Shown piece after piece: positions 7,212 through 14,958 of a DNA stretch of 15,146 nucleotides. The notes under the pieces are model-generated. The model saw only the letters and a list, made by a program, of their open reading frames with translations. It was not told the DNA's origin and made no database searches. The stretch is taken from NCBI GenBank assembly GCA_030550295.1, contig JAUQPQ010000038.1:1-15146 (forward strand). Direction: 5' to 3'. This DNA is from Chloroflexota bacterium. GTDB taxonomy: Bacteria; Chloroflexota; Dehalococcoidia; SM23-28-2; HRBIN24. The first letter of the stretch is position 1, and each line of letters begins with the position of its first letter. The position numbers and the translations under genes are program-made.

Positions 7212-8372
7212 GTGGAATTTCGTCTTTCGCCTGAGCAGGAGGCTTTAAAGCTAGAGGTATGCAGGTGGCTGGCGGAGGAGACGGGGGCCGGCCACGACTC
7301 CAGCCCTGTGCCTGTGCCTCCTGGTTATCTCCATCATCGGGAGCTGGAGGCGAAGATGGGGGATCGGGGTTGGCTAGCGGTGAGCTGGCCCAAGGAGTAC
7401 GGGGGACAAGGGCGCCCTCTCCTAGACCAGTTCCTAGTAGAGGAGGAGATGGCCCTTCACGGCGCCCCAGCGAGTGATGCTCTGGGGCGCGTCATCATCG
7501 GCCCCATGATCTTGGCCTTCGGCACAGAGGAGCAGAAGAGGCGCTTTTTGCCGGGTATTGCCCGTGGCCGAGAAGTGTGGTGTCTTGGCTACACTGAGCC
7601 AGAGGCAGGGTCTGATTTAGCCGGTGTCCAGACCAGAGCTGAAAGCAGTGGGGATGTCTACCGCATTTATGGACGCAAGCTTTACACCAGCGGTGCCGAA
7701 GATGCCGATTACTGCCTGCTGGTAGCCCGCACCGACCAGAACGTCCCGAAGCACGAGGGGATCTCTCTCCTTCTCATGCCGATGCGCGTCCCTGGGGTAA
7801 CGGTGCGCCCCCTCTACAACCTATTGGGTCTACACTGGTTCAACGAGGTGATCTTCGATGGAGCTGAGGTGCCCAAGAGCCAATGTCTGGGGGGAGAAAA
7901 CCAGGGCTGGAGGATCCTCACCGCGGCGTTAGGACTGGAGCGTATAACCGTCTACAGGTGCTTCCTCCACTGGCGGGCCTTCCAAGGCCTGCTACGCTGG
8001 GTGAGGGAGCATCATAGAGGGCCCTTGCGCGCAATAGCGCGCCAACGCATTGCCGATTTGGCCATCGCCTTTGAGGTGGCCCGCCTGCTCTTGTACCGGG
8101 CCATTCTAGCGTGGGAGCGTGGGGAAGACATTCGGGCCTATGCAGCCATGGTAAAGCTCTTCAACTCGGAGCTGGCCCAGAGGCTGTACCAGACGGCGTT
8201 GGCAGCGATGGGCCCTTATGGAGCCTTACGGGAAGGGTCTCCCTGGGCAGTCTACGCAGGCGCCATGGCCCACGGCTACCTCTCGGCCACCCAAGAGACG
8301 GTAGGGGCAGGGACATCGGAGGTGCAACGGGACCTTATCGCCCGTAGGGGGCTGGGCCTACCAAGAGGCTAG
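7212..8372 (+). CDS. Acyl-CoA dehydrogenase family flavoprotein
   Basis: A 386-residue FAD enzyme of the acyl-CoA dehydrogenase superfamily, which oxidises an acyl-CoA at the alpha-beta bond and passes electrons to ETF. It has the N-terminal helical domain (MEFRLSPEQ onward), the middle-domain signature LGYTEPEAGSD at 125-135, and the C-terminal helical domain ending GTSEVQRDLIARRGLGLP. In medium- and short-chain enzymes a catalytic Glu lies two residues before the Thr of YEGT; here that stretch reads GAGT with Ala366. A Glu is present at E243 in LGLERI, where long-chain and isovaleryl enzymes keep their base, so activity may depend on it. The substrate cannot be read from sequence. The GTG start is supported by the family-typical N terminus. 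It is convergent with the SRPBCC gene, and one CTAG at 8369-8372 ends both. Confidence 0.88.
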   Translation: MEFRLSPEQEALKLEVCRWLAEETGAGHDSSPVPVPPGYLHHRELEAKMGDRGWLAVSWPKEYGGQGRPLLDQFLVEEEMALHGAPASDALGRVIIGPMILAFGTEEQKRRFLPGIARGREVWCLGYTEPEAGSDLAGVQTRAESSGDVYRIYGRKLYTSGAEDADYCLLVARTDQNVPKHEGISLLLMPMRVPGVTVRPLYNLLGLHWFNEVIFDGAEVPKSQCLGGENQGWRILTAALGLERITVYRCFLHWRAFQGLLRWVREHHRGPLRAIARQRIADLAIAFEVARLLLYRAILAWERGEDIRAYAAMVKLFNSELAQRLYQTALAAMGPYGALREGSPWAVYAGAMAHGYLSATQETVGAGTSEVQRDLIARRGLGLPRG

Positions 8373-8812
8373 GACTCCAGCCGCCTCTTCAGGCGCTCTA
8401 GGGAAGTCTCCATATCGTTCTGGAAGACACGGTGGAGGATAAGGGCATCCAGCAACCGGCCTAAGGGGCCCATAGGGGGCTCATACTCCACCATCCACTC
8501 CACCCTAGTGACCTCAGCCCCCTGAGGGATGAGGGAGAACCGGTCCCGAAAGACTAGCGGCCCTTCCACAACCTCCCGTGCGATGGTCGAGCCCTGACGT
8601 GATTCCCTGACCACCGCCTCTAGCTGGTAAGATTTGGGCCCCACCTGGAAGATCCACCGCTGGATACTACCTTGCGAGACGCCGTCGCCCTCGGCCACCT
8701 CTATATCCCGGAAGGGAAGGGCCCACTCCATTTGATGGAGGGGGTTAGCTATCTCTAAGAAGACGTTAGCAGGGGGGGCTTGGATATCGACGTATTTTCG
8801 TATGCGGGGCAT
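8369..8812 (-). CDS. SRPBCC / START-like small ligand-binding protein
   Basis: A 147-residue protein with the look of the SRPBCC (polyketide cyclase/Coq10-like) helix-grip fold. The N terminus is IRKYVDIQAPPANVFLEIANP, followed by WALPFRDIEV, a long run of alternating beta strands (RWIFQVGP, YQLEAVVRE, REVVEGPLVFRDRFSLIP), then VTRVEWMVEYEPP and a C-terminal amphipathic helix (MGPLGRLLDALILHRVF). Such proteins bind lipids, polyketides or quinones, but the ligand here is unknown; a lipid or quinone carrier is possible given the neighbours. The ATG at 8812 has AGGAGG three bases upstream. Its stop TAG (8371-8369) is formed by the same CTAG that ends the acyl-CoA dehydrogenase. On its upstream side a TTGACA lies at 8877-8872 on the minus strand, but no convincing -10 follows. 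Confidence 0.7.
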   Translation of the reverse strand: MPRIRKYVDIQAPPANVFLEIANPLHQMEWALPFRDIEVAEGDGVSQGSIQRWIFQVGPKSYQLEAVVRESRQGSTIAREVVEGPLVFRDRFSLIPQGAEVTRVEWMVEYEPPMGPLGRLLDALILHRVFQNDMETSLERLKRRLES

Positions 8813-8889
8813 GGGCCTCCTCTTAAAGAGACTGTCACCAAAAGGGGAGGCTAAAGGCAGCGTATGAGAACTGTCAAGCCCTTCTGGCC

Positions 8890-8917
8890 TTGCCAGTCAC
8901 GAAAGGCGTCTTATAAT
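8890..8917 (+). promoter_or_regulatory. Promoter of the tRNA-Leu/Gln/Asn cluster
   Basis: TTGCCA (8890-8895) and a perfect TATAAT (8912-8917) are 16 bases apart. The transcript would start near 8924, about a dozen bases before the mature end of tRNA-Leu. This is the best match to the sigma-70 consensus in the window. Confidence 0.65.
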
Positions 8918-8935
8918 GATTTAGGGTGCAAGGGT

Positions 8936-9023
8936 GCCGGAGTGGCGGAATGGTAGACGCGGCAGACTCAAAATCTGCTGAGGGGCAGCCCTCGTGCCGG
9001 TTCGAGTCCGGCCTCCGGCACCA
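8936..9023 (+). tRNA. tRNA-Leu, anticodon CAA
   Basis: An 88-base class II tRNA. The acceptor GCCGGAG (8936-8942) pairs with CTCCGGC (9013-9019), followed by discriminator A and an encoded CCA. The anticodon stem GCAGA/TCTGC encloses CTCAAAA, giving anticodon CAA, which reads TTG. A long variable arm (GAGG...CCTC) and the TTCGAGT T-loop complete it. It is first of three closely spaced tRNA genes. Confidence 0.97.
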
Positions 9024-9042
9024 AGGAGACCGTTATAAGGGC

Positions 9043-9116
9043 TGCGGAGTGGTGTAACGGTAGCACAGGGGACTTTGGATCCCTTGGTCCAGGTTCGAAT
9101 CCTGGCTCCGCAGCCA
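9043..9116 (+). tRNA. tRNA-Gln, anticodon TTG
   Basis: A 74-base tRNA with acceptor TGCGGAG (9043-9049) pairing with CTCCGCA (9106-9112), discriminator G and encoded CCA. The anticodon loop CTTTGGA gives TTG, and a U-A first pair is common in tRNA-Gln. It lies 19 bases after tRNA-Leu and is probably cut from the same transcript. Confidence 0.96.
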
Positions 9117-9128
9117 ATAAGGTGTGGT

Positions 9129-9203
9129 TCCCCGGTAGCTCAATGGTAGAGCGGGCGGCTGTTAACCGCCAGGTTGCAGGTTCGAGTCCTGCCCGGGGAG
9201 CCA
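9129..9203 (+). tRNA. tRNA-Asn, anticodon GTT
   Basis: A 75-base tRNA. The acceptor TCCCCGG (9129-9135) pairs with CCGGGGA (9193-9199), then discriminator G and encoded CCA. The stem GGCGG/CCGCC encloses CTGTTAA, giving anticodon GTT. It lies 12 bases after tRNA-Gln. Confidence 0.97.
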
Positions 9204-9226
9204 AAGTTACATTTTAGCCCCTTTTG

Positions 9227-9255
9227 TTGACGCCTCGCCCCCTCCCCTTTAGACT
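9227..9255 (+). promoter_or_regulatory. Promoter of tRNA-Phe
   Basis: TTGACG (9227-9232) and TAGACT (9250-9255) are separated by the optimal 17 bases. The expected start near 9262 is only about two bases before the mature tRNA-Phe end, so the 5' leader would be very short. It implies that tRNA-Phe can be transcribed apart from the three genes before it. Confidence 0.55.
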
Positions 9256-9263
9256 AGCATTGG

Positions 9264-9338
9264 GCCGGGGTAGCTCAGCGGTAGAGCACACGGCTGAAAA
9301 CCGTGGTGTCGTGGGTTCGACTCCCACCCCCGGCACCA
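9264..9338 (+). tRNA. tRNA-Phe, anticodon GAA
   Basis: A 75-base tRNA. The acceptor GCCGGGG (9264-9270) pairs with CCCCGGC (9328-9334), then discriminator A and encoded CCA. The stem CACGG/CCGTG encloses CTGAAAA, giving anticodon GAA. It lies 60 bases after tRNA-Asn, behind its own promoter. Confidence 0.97.
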
Positions 9339-9386
9339 GCCCCCAAACAGCCGAGCATTGTTTGTCCGCCATATCTGTTATCTGTG

Positions 9387-9488
9387 ATGACGTCCCCTTA
9401 CGCGCAGCACGGTCAAGGCGAGCTAGCAGGCCAGATCACGTTGATCATCCCTAAAGGGGTGGCTACACTGATGACCGTGGGCGGCTAA
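9387..9488 (+). other. Possible 33-residue leader ORF upstream of the flavin-UbiA fusion gene
   Basis: Between tRNA-Phe and the fusion gene an ATG frame of 33 codons ends at TAA (9486-9488), 28 bases before the next start. The product begins MTSPYAQHGQGELAGQ and ends in a hydrophobic stretch, ITLIIPKGVATLMTVGG. I do not recognise it, and no ribosome site precedes the ATG, so it may be chance. The gap also holds short GC-rich inverted repeats (CCCTAAAGGGG near 9450 and GGGC...GCCC at 9479-9493) that could structure a leader. Confidence 0.15.
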
Positions 9489-9516
9489 AGCCCCTGGAGC
9501 ATCCCGAGGTGATGAG

Positions 9517-10869
9517 ATGAGCTTCACAGTGACGGAGGCCCTGCGGGCAGCCCACAAGGTTATCTCCACCCACAAGACCCTTACCCTAGTGAGCTGGCAC
9601 AAAGGGCAGTTGTGGGCAGGCAAGGTCTACTACGGGGTTCAGGACGGCTATCTGTATGTGGCCTTGGAGCAGGGCCGAAATTATCGCAACGTGGTGGCCA
9701 ACCCCCGTGTTTTCTTCGTCATAGAGCACGGAGTGCCCGACCGCTTCCTCCAGGGTGAGGGGATCGCTGAGCGGCTGGGGCCCATTGAGGAGCGCCCAGA
9801 GCGGCACATCATCTTCCGCAACGCATTTGAGCTAGTGCCCTTCGCCAAGTCCTTCCCTGGGGTGGAGGTGTTTCGCATACGGCCCACACGCCTCTACGTT
9901 TCTGACTTCACTGGCGACTGGAAGCCTCGGGCCGAGGTGGAGGTCACCGAAGACACGCTGAGGGTCTTCCAGTCCCAGCTGCGCTTCCAGATGCCTGCCT
10001 GGAAAGTGCTTTGGCAGGCTACTCGACCCTTCGCCTTCACTGTCACTTTAATCCCCGTTCTTCTAGGGTCGCTACTTGCCCCTGAGCTGTCGTGGGGATG
10101 GCTAGCCCTGACCATGCTGGCAGCTTTGCTTCTTCATGCTGGCACCAACGTCATAAGCGACAACTTCGACTATCGTCGCGGCGCCGACTCATGGCGGACC
10201 CTGGGTTCGAGCCGCGTGTTGGTAGATGGCCTTATGGAGCCGCGGGAGCACTTATTATGGGGCCTCTTCCTTTTCGCTTCAGGTTGTTTATTAGGGCTAT
10301 CCTTGGCGCTGTTGCGAGGGTGGCCGGTTCTAATTTTTGGGGTAGTAGGCGGGTTGTTGGGGTGGTTTTATACTGTGCCACCCCTTGGGTTAAAGTACCG
10401 TTCCCTAGGTGACTTAGCGGTCTTTTTCGCCTTCGGGCCGCTAATGATCATGGGAGCCTACTTCGTACAGAGCCAGGAGATCTCCTGGCGGGCAGGGGTC
10501 TTGGCGGTGCCAGCAGGGCTACTGACCATAGCCATCCTGCATGGGAATAACTTCCGAGATATCATTGAGGATAAACGGGCAGGCTACGTTACAGTGGCGG
10601 GTCTGCTAGGGCCAAGGGGCTCTAGCTTCTACTACCTGTTGCTGGTGGGGGGAGCCTACGTGGCCACATTAATCTTTACGGCCATTGACTGGTTGTCGCC
10701 CTGGTGCCTGCTGGTGCTAGCTACCTTCCCCTATGCCTGGCGCAACGTGCGCATAGCCTTCCGACCGACGAGGGTGGCCTTTACCATGCTAGACTTGTTG
10801 ACTGCCCAGCTCCATCTACTATTTGGCCTGGCGATGGTTTTGGGGGTAGCCATTGATCGTTGGAGCTGA
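9517..10869 (+). CDS. Fusion of an FMN-binding split-barrel domain to a MenA-like UbiA prenyltransferase
   Basis: This 450-residue protein has two parts. Residues 1 to about 135 resemble the pyridoxamine 5'-phosphate oxidase-like split barrel (GKVYYGVQDGYLYVALEQG at 35-53, RNYRNVVANPRVFFVIE at 54-70, then a GEGIAERLG strand), a fold that usually binds FMN or F420. After a linker, residues about 160-450 form a UbiA prenyltransferase with roughly nine membrane segments. Its Asp-rich motif 1 is N211 VISD NFDYRRGAD with D215, D218 and D224; motif 2 is NNFRDIIEDKRAG with D348 and D352. The DNFDYRRGAD and NNxRDxxxDxxAG forms are closest to MenA, which prenylates 1,4-dihydroxy-2-naphthoate to make menaquinone. 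The ATG at 9517 has AGGTG five bases upstream. The reading frame is continuous across the join, so I see a true fusion and not two genes. Confidence 0.82.
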   Translation: MSFTVTEALRAAHKVISTHKTLTLVSWHKGQLWAGKVYYGVQDGYLYVALEQGRNYRNVVANPRVFFVIEHGVPDRFLQGEGIAERLGPIEERPERHIIFRNAFELVPFAKSFPGVEVFRIRPTRLYVSDFTGDWKPRAEVEVTEDTLRVFQSQLRFQMPAWKVLWQATRPFAFTVTLIPVLLGSLLAPELSWGWLALTMLAALLLHAGTNVISDNFDYRRGADSWRTLGSSRVLVDGLMEPREHLLWGLFLFASGCLLGLSLALLRGWPVLIFGVVGGLLGWFYTVPPLGLKYRSLGDLAVFFAFGPLMIMGAYFVQSQEISWRAGVLAVPAGLLTIAILHGNNFRDIIEDKRAGYVTVAGLLGPRGSSFYYLLLVGGAYVATLIFTAIDWLSPWCLLVLATFPYAWRNVRIAFRPTRVAFTMLDLLTAQLHLLFGLAMVLGVAIDRWS

Positions 10870-10901
10870 AGGGGCTGCAAGGCCACACTGGCACAACTAG
10901 C

Positions 10902-13781
10902 TCACCACTCCTTGATCACTGTGCTGCCGCGGCCTGAGTTTTGCACCCTAAGTCGGGCCGGGAGTCTGTCGGCCAGCGCAGCAAGGTGAGTTATAACTCC
11001 CACCATGCGACCACCGCTGCTCAAAGCCTCTAGGGCCGAGGCGACTACGTCCAGATTGTGTTCATCGAGAGTCCCAAAGCCTTCATCGATGAACAAGCTA
11101 TCTAGGGGCCGACGCTCTCCATATGCCAGGTGTGGGATACGCTCGGCCAGGGCCAGGGCGAGGGCCAAGGAGGCCAAGAAGGTCTCCGCCCCGCTCAAAG
11201 AATGGGCTGGCCTCTCCGCCCCTTCCCAATGGTCTAAGACGTAGAAACCTCTCTCCCTCACCGTCAACGTATACCTTCCCCCCGTCAGGTGATAGAGATG
11301 CCGGGAGGCATCCTCGGCCAGGATGGTGAGGGCATTATCGCGTAAAAACTTCTGGAACCGGTCGCTCTGCAGCAGGCTCCCTAGGCGCCTGGCGATGCCA
11401 GCCTCCTTTTCGTACTGGGTCTGCTTCCTCTCCAAGTCCTCGCGCACGGCGATATCTTTGTCTAACCGCTTGAGCTGCTCTTCAATGGCCCCTATGCGTT
11501 TGTCCACGGCCTCTCTTTCATAACGTATCTCTTGGGCCAGAGTCTGGAGCAGGAGGGAGGGATCTTGGTCTTTCCCCAGGGCATTCAGGACAGAGGCCCA
11601 CTGGTTCTCCCTAGATATGCGCATTAGCTCCTCAAGCAGCCCGTCGCGTTCCCCCGTGAGGCGCTGGAGTTCCTCCTCCAAAGCGAGCTTGCTCCTCATA
11701 AGCTCCTCCAGCCGAGATGAATTTTGGGCCAGCTGGATGCGCACATCTTCCAAGGCCTGCCTAAGCTCCTCTTGTTCCTTCCCCAGCTCCGTAAGTTGTT
11801 GTAAGCGGGCGTCTATGTCTTCTAGCTGCTCTTTCACGCGATCGTGGAGGATCTGCCAAAAGGTGCCGTGAACGGCCTCTTCTTCTAGCTGGCGGCGCGC
11901 CTCGGCTAGGGGCCACGATTTGGTCAAAAGCCCTTCTAGCTGTCGTTGTATCCCTTGGAGCTTTTCTTCGGCCTCCTGTCTTTGGCGATGCTTTAACTGC
12001 AGCTTTTCATCGAGACGGGCCAGGTCCTTCTCATAGTCCCATAGTGCTCTCTGTTCTGCTTCCAGTTGCTTTTGGGCCTTCTCCCATTCCCGGTGGGCCT
12101 CTTCATAGGACGATTGCGCCTGGCGGCGCTCCTCGTCCAGGGCGGTCTCTATTTGGCTAACAGGCAAATGGAGGCTTGCCTCAGATGCTATGCGATGGCG
12201 CAAGCCCTCATATTCCTGCTTGAGCCTTTGGTGGCTGGCCTGGGCGGCCTCTAGGGCCCCTTGTCCTGCTGATACGCGGCCGGCTGCCTCCTGTAGACTT
12301 TGGCCGAGGCGCCGTTCTTCGGCTTGGGCTTGCTCAAGGGCCTGACGTGCAGCGTCTAGGTCGGGTGCTTCTTCGTGTGGGGGGAGGATATGAACGTGCT
12401 GGCCACATACGGGGCATGGCTGGCCCTCACGCAGGGAATGCCGCAAAACTAGGGCCGCATGGAGTTTTTGGGCCTTTTCCCACGTCCTTTGCGCCGCATC
12501 CAGCCGCTCAACGGCCCTAGCATGGGCATCTTTAAGCCGTGCCTCTTCCGCACGAGCCTTTCGGAAGGCTTCTTCTTGCTCCAGGAGCTGACGAGACGCA
12601 TGCCGGATGTCTTCTTCCAGTCGTCGCAAGCGTTCCAAGAGGGGCAAGAGGCGATTCGCCTTGTCTTTCGTCTCGTCCAACACCTGTTTCACTGCCTTAA
12701 GGTTGGCGTCGCATTGTGCGAGGAAGGCCTGGGCCCTATTTACCGATTCGTGCTTTTCTGCCACCTGGGCTTGTTTAAACGCAACCTCAGGCTTTAGCTC
12801 GTGGAGCTCCCTTTCCAAGGCCTGCAGCTTCCTCTGAGCCTCCAAGAGGTGCTGGCAGAGAGGCTGGACCTGCACTAGCAGGCGGTAGCGCTCATAGTCC
12901 ACGGAGATGGCCGATTGGCACTCCTTGAGTTGCTCTAAACGTTGGGCCAAATCGCGTTGCTCCCTCTCTAAGATTTCCCGGCGGGCCTGGCATTGCTCGT
13001 ATTCTTGCCCCACTCTTTGGAGGGAGCTTTGGGCATTATGGGCCTTATCTGTAAGGTCACGCAGCTGGGCAGACAGGCGCTGGGCCCTGTCAAGCTGGGC
13101 CTCTTGGTTCTCAAGGTAAGCCCTCCTCTGCAATAGGGCCAGGCACTCCCTCTCTAGCTCCCGTTTGCGTTGGGGGGTGGCATCGGCAAGCTCGTATCGG
13201 ATGCGACGATCTAGCTCCTGGACCTCCTGCGCCCTACGCTTATAGCGCTCGTTGGCCCTGTGCATGATATCCTGGTATATGTCCAAGCGCAAAAGTTCGC
13301 TGAGGAGCCGGTTCCGCTTGTCAGGGTCTCCCACAAGAAGTTCCTGGAACCGACCTTGTGGTAACACTACAGAGCGGACGAAGGCATCATAGTCTAGCCC
13401 TACTGCCTTTTGAATAAAGGTATTGGCCTCTTTAACCCGGTCGGCCAAGCTTTGCCATGACCTACTAGGAGTCAACTGTTCCAACTGGACGATAGCCCGC
13501 CGCCCAGTCTCACGGATGATGCGGTATCGGGAGCCGCCGCTCTCAAACTCCAGGACGACCCGAAGCTGGTGAGCCCCTTGGCTGATGAGCTGACGCACCT
13601 CTCCCTCTTTTTGGAGGCGTAGGCCTTTACCGTAAAGGGCAAAAACAATAGCTTCTACAAGGGAGCTTTTACCAGCACCGTTAGGCCCCGTAATGGCGAA
13701 AAGGTCCAGATCAGAAAAGTCCACATACACTGGGCCTCGGTAGGAGGTGAAGTTTTCCAGGAATAAACTACGGGGCCTCAT
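10902..13781 (-). CDS. sbcC: Exonuclease SbcC (Rad50-like SMC-family ATPase)
   Basis: A 959-residue Rad50/SbcC protein. The N-terminal ATPase half has Walker A GPNGAGKSS at 32-40 and a Q-loop region (VVLPQGRFQELL) near 135-147. Two very long Glu/Gln/Arg/Leu-rich coiled coils flank the zinc hook CPVC, with Cys456 and Cys459, through which two molecules join. The C-terminal half has the signature HSLSGAETFLASLALALALA near 860-880 and Walker B LFIDEGFGTLDE near 894-905. SbcC with SbcD cuts DNA hairpins and processes blocked double-strand ends in an ATP-dependent way. E. coli SbcC has about 1,050 residues, so the coils are somewhat shorter here. Its ATG lies inside the end of sbcD (14-base overlap), with AGGAGG three bases upstream. 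Thirty-two bases separate its stop from the convergent fusion gene, and no strong terminator is visible. Confidence 0.96.
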   Translation of the reverse strand: MRPRSLFLENFTSYRGPVYVDFSDLDLFAITGPNGAGKSSLVEAIVFALYGKGLRLQKEGEVRQLISQGAHQLRVVLEFESGGSRYRIIRETGRRAIVQLEQLTPSRSWQSLADRVKEANTFIQKAVGLDYDAFVRSVVLPQGRFQELLVGDPDKRNRLLSELLRLDIYQDIMHRANERYKRRAQEVQELDRRIRYELADATPQRKRELERECLALLQRRAYLENQEAQLDRAQRLSAQLRDLTDKAHNAQSSLQRVGQEYEQCQARREILEREQRDLAQRLEQLKECQSAISVDYERYRLLVQVQPLCQHLLEAQRKLQALERELHELKPEVAFKQAQVAEKHESVNRAQAFLAQCDANLKAVKQVLDETKDKANRLLPLLERLRRLEEDIRHASRQLLEQEEAFRKARAEEARLKDAHARAVERLDAAQRTWEKAQKLHAALVLRHSLREGQPCPVCGQHVHILPPHEEAPDLDAARQALEQAQAEERRLGQSLQEAAGRVSAGQGALEAAQASHQRLKQEYEGLRHRIASEASLHLPVSQIETALDEERRQAQSSYEEAHREWEKAQKQLEAEQRALWDYEKDLARLDEKLQLKHRQRQEAEEKLQGIQRQLEGLLTKSWPLAEARRQLEEEAVHGTFWQILHDRVKEQLEDIDARLQQLTELGKEQEELRQALEDVRIQLAQNSSRLEELMRSKLALEEELQRLTGERDGLLEELMRISRENQWASVLNALGKDQDPSLLLQTLAQEIRYEREAVDKRIGAIEEQLKRLDKDIAVREDLERKQTQYEKEAGIARRLGSLLQSDRFQKFLRDNALTILAEDASRHLYHLTGGRYTLTVRERGFYVLDHWEGAERPAHSLSGAETFLASLALALALAERIPHLAYGERRPLDSLFIDEGFGTLDEHNLDVVASALEALSSGGRMVGVITHLAALADRLPARLRVQNSGRGSTVIKEW

Positions 13782-14940
13782 GGACCTCCTGAAGGAGCTC
13801 TAAAAATAACTGGACTAATTCCTGGGGGGGCAGTTTGCCGTGTTCTGTCTTGTAGTAAAGGGAGAACAGCTCCACAGGGCTTAATTCCTTTGTGGGCTGC
13901 CCCCCTTCTTGCCGCTGCTGCACTGATACGGGAACCACGGCCACTGCCTGAGGAAGGGCCTTTCTCACCTCCCCTATAAGGTTTGTAACCAAAGAGTCAG
14001 CCTTAACAAATATGCGTAGGTAGGTGCCCGATAGCGCGCTGTTTTTGGCTGCTGCCCGCACCTGCTCCAAGGTGAGAGGCGTTTTTGGGCTCCCTAGGTC
14101 GTGCAAGGGCCGGAATTTGGTAAGGGGAATCTCCTCAACTTGGGCCTCCTGTCCTGGCCTCACATCTACCAGGTAGACGCACTTCTTCTGTCCTACCTCA
14201 CCAAAGTCAAGTTGCAAGATCGACCCCGAATAGACGACAGGGGGGCGCTGGCGCACTTTCTGGGCCCTATGGAGATGGCCCAAGGCCAAGTAGTCTACCC
14301 GTGGTAGCCTTTGGGGGCTAACAGCGTAGATCTGGCCCAGGTGGAGGGTACGTTCTCCTGCCCCTTCCCCTCCTACCACTGCACCATCGACGAATATATG
14401 GGCCATAACGATACTGGGGTACCCCTTAGGGAGGGCAGCGGCCGCTTCCTCCAGGAGGCCTGCCACTATTTCGGCGTACTCCTGCATGGACTGGCCCTGC
14501 TGGAGGGCCTCCCAGGACCGAACCCGTCGTTCAGGTAGCCACGGCAGAGCAGCGATGACTGCCTCTTGGCCATTTCTCCCCCGCACATACACTAAGCTAT
14601 CCTGGCCAGAGGAGGGGAACTCGGCCCGCACATGAATCCCCACTAGGTCTAGCACCCGTCCAAAAGCATCGAGACGCCGGGGATGGTCGTGGTTGCCGGC
14701 GATGATGACGGCACTCACCCCGTGGCCCACCAGCTCCCTGAAAAAGTCAAAGGCGAGCCTCTCGGCTTCCGCCGAGGGGGCCACGGAGTCGAAAAGGTCG
14801 CCAGCAACGAGGAGGCAGTCCACCTTCTCCCTTTTGACGATGTCCAGCATCTCAGCTAGGACATCATGGAACTCGTCGTCGCGCCTTAGATGGCGCAGCC
14901 CCTTGCCCAGATGCCAGTCGCTGGTGTGGAGAAACCTCAC
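13768..14940 (-). CDS. sbcD: Exonuclease SbcD (Mre11-like nuclease)
   Basis: The nuclease subunit of SbcCD, 390 residues. All phosphodiesterase motifs for the two metal ions are visible: Asp8 and His10 in HTSDWHLGK, Asp48 in VAGDLFDS, Asn83 and His84 in AGNHDHP, His181 in VMAHIFVDG, and His222 and His224 in ALGHLHRAQ. A C-terminal capping region follows and ends in a helix (PPQELVQLFLELLQEVHE) that would be expected to contact the SbcC coiled-coil base. It starts with GTG at 14940, and the family-typical MRFLHTSDWH confirms that start. It lies 18 bases after the upstream ATPase-like gene and overlaps sbcC by 14 bases, so all three are probably one transcript. Confidence 0.96.
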   Translation of the reverse strand: MRFLHTSDWHLGKGLRHLRRDDEFHDVLAEMLDIVKREKVDCLLVAGDLFDSVAPSAEAERLAFDFFRELVGHGVSAVIIAGNHDHPRRLDAFGRVLDLVGIHVRAEFPSSGQDSLVYVRGRNGQEAVIAALPWLPERRVRSWEALQQGQSMQEYAEIVAGLLEEAAAALPKGYPSIVMAHIFVDGAVVGGEGAGERTLHLGQIYAVSPQRLPRVDYLALGHLHRAQKVRQRPPVVYSGSILQLDFGEVGQKKCVYLVDVRPGQEAQVEEIPLTKFRPLHDLGSPKTPLTLEQVRAAAKNSALSGTYLRIFVKADSLVTNLIGEVRKALPQAVAVVPVSVQQRQEGGQPTKELSPVELFSLYYKTEHGKLPPQELVQLFLELLQEVHEAP

Positions 14941-14958
14941 CTCGACCTGCTCCAGGGC

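Noticed and set aside
8849..8877. Minus-strand TTGACA as promoter of the SRPBCC gene
   Set aside because: The -35 is perfect, but the best -10 at proper spacing (TTAGCC or TTTAGC) matches the consensus poorly, so I do not list it as a feature.
8968..9204. Minus-strand ORF across the tRNA cluster (GLEPATWRL-type product)
   Set aside because: This is the well-known false ORF made by translating the antisense of tRNA genes; repeated GLEPA/GFEPG pieces come from the T-arm.
9344..9364. Inverted repeat CAAACA/TGTTTG after tRNA-Phe as a terminator
   Set aside because: The six-pair stem is AT-rich with a nine-base loop and lacks a following T-run.
9224..9454. Plus-strand ORF over tRNA-Phe (SSAVEHTAENRGVVGSTP-type product)
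   Set aside because: It reads through a tRNA gene and gives the usual tRNA-derived false peptide.
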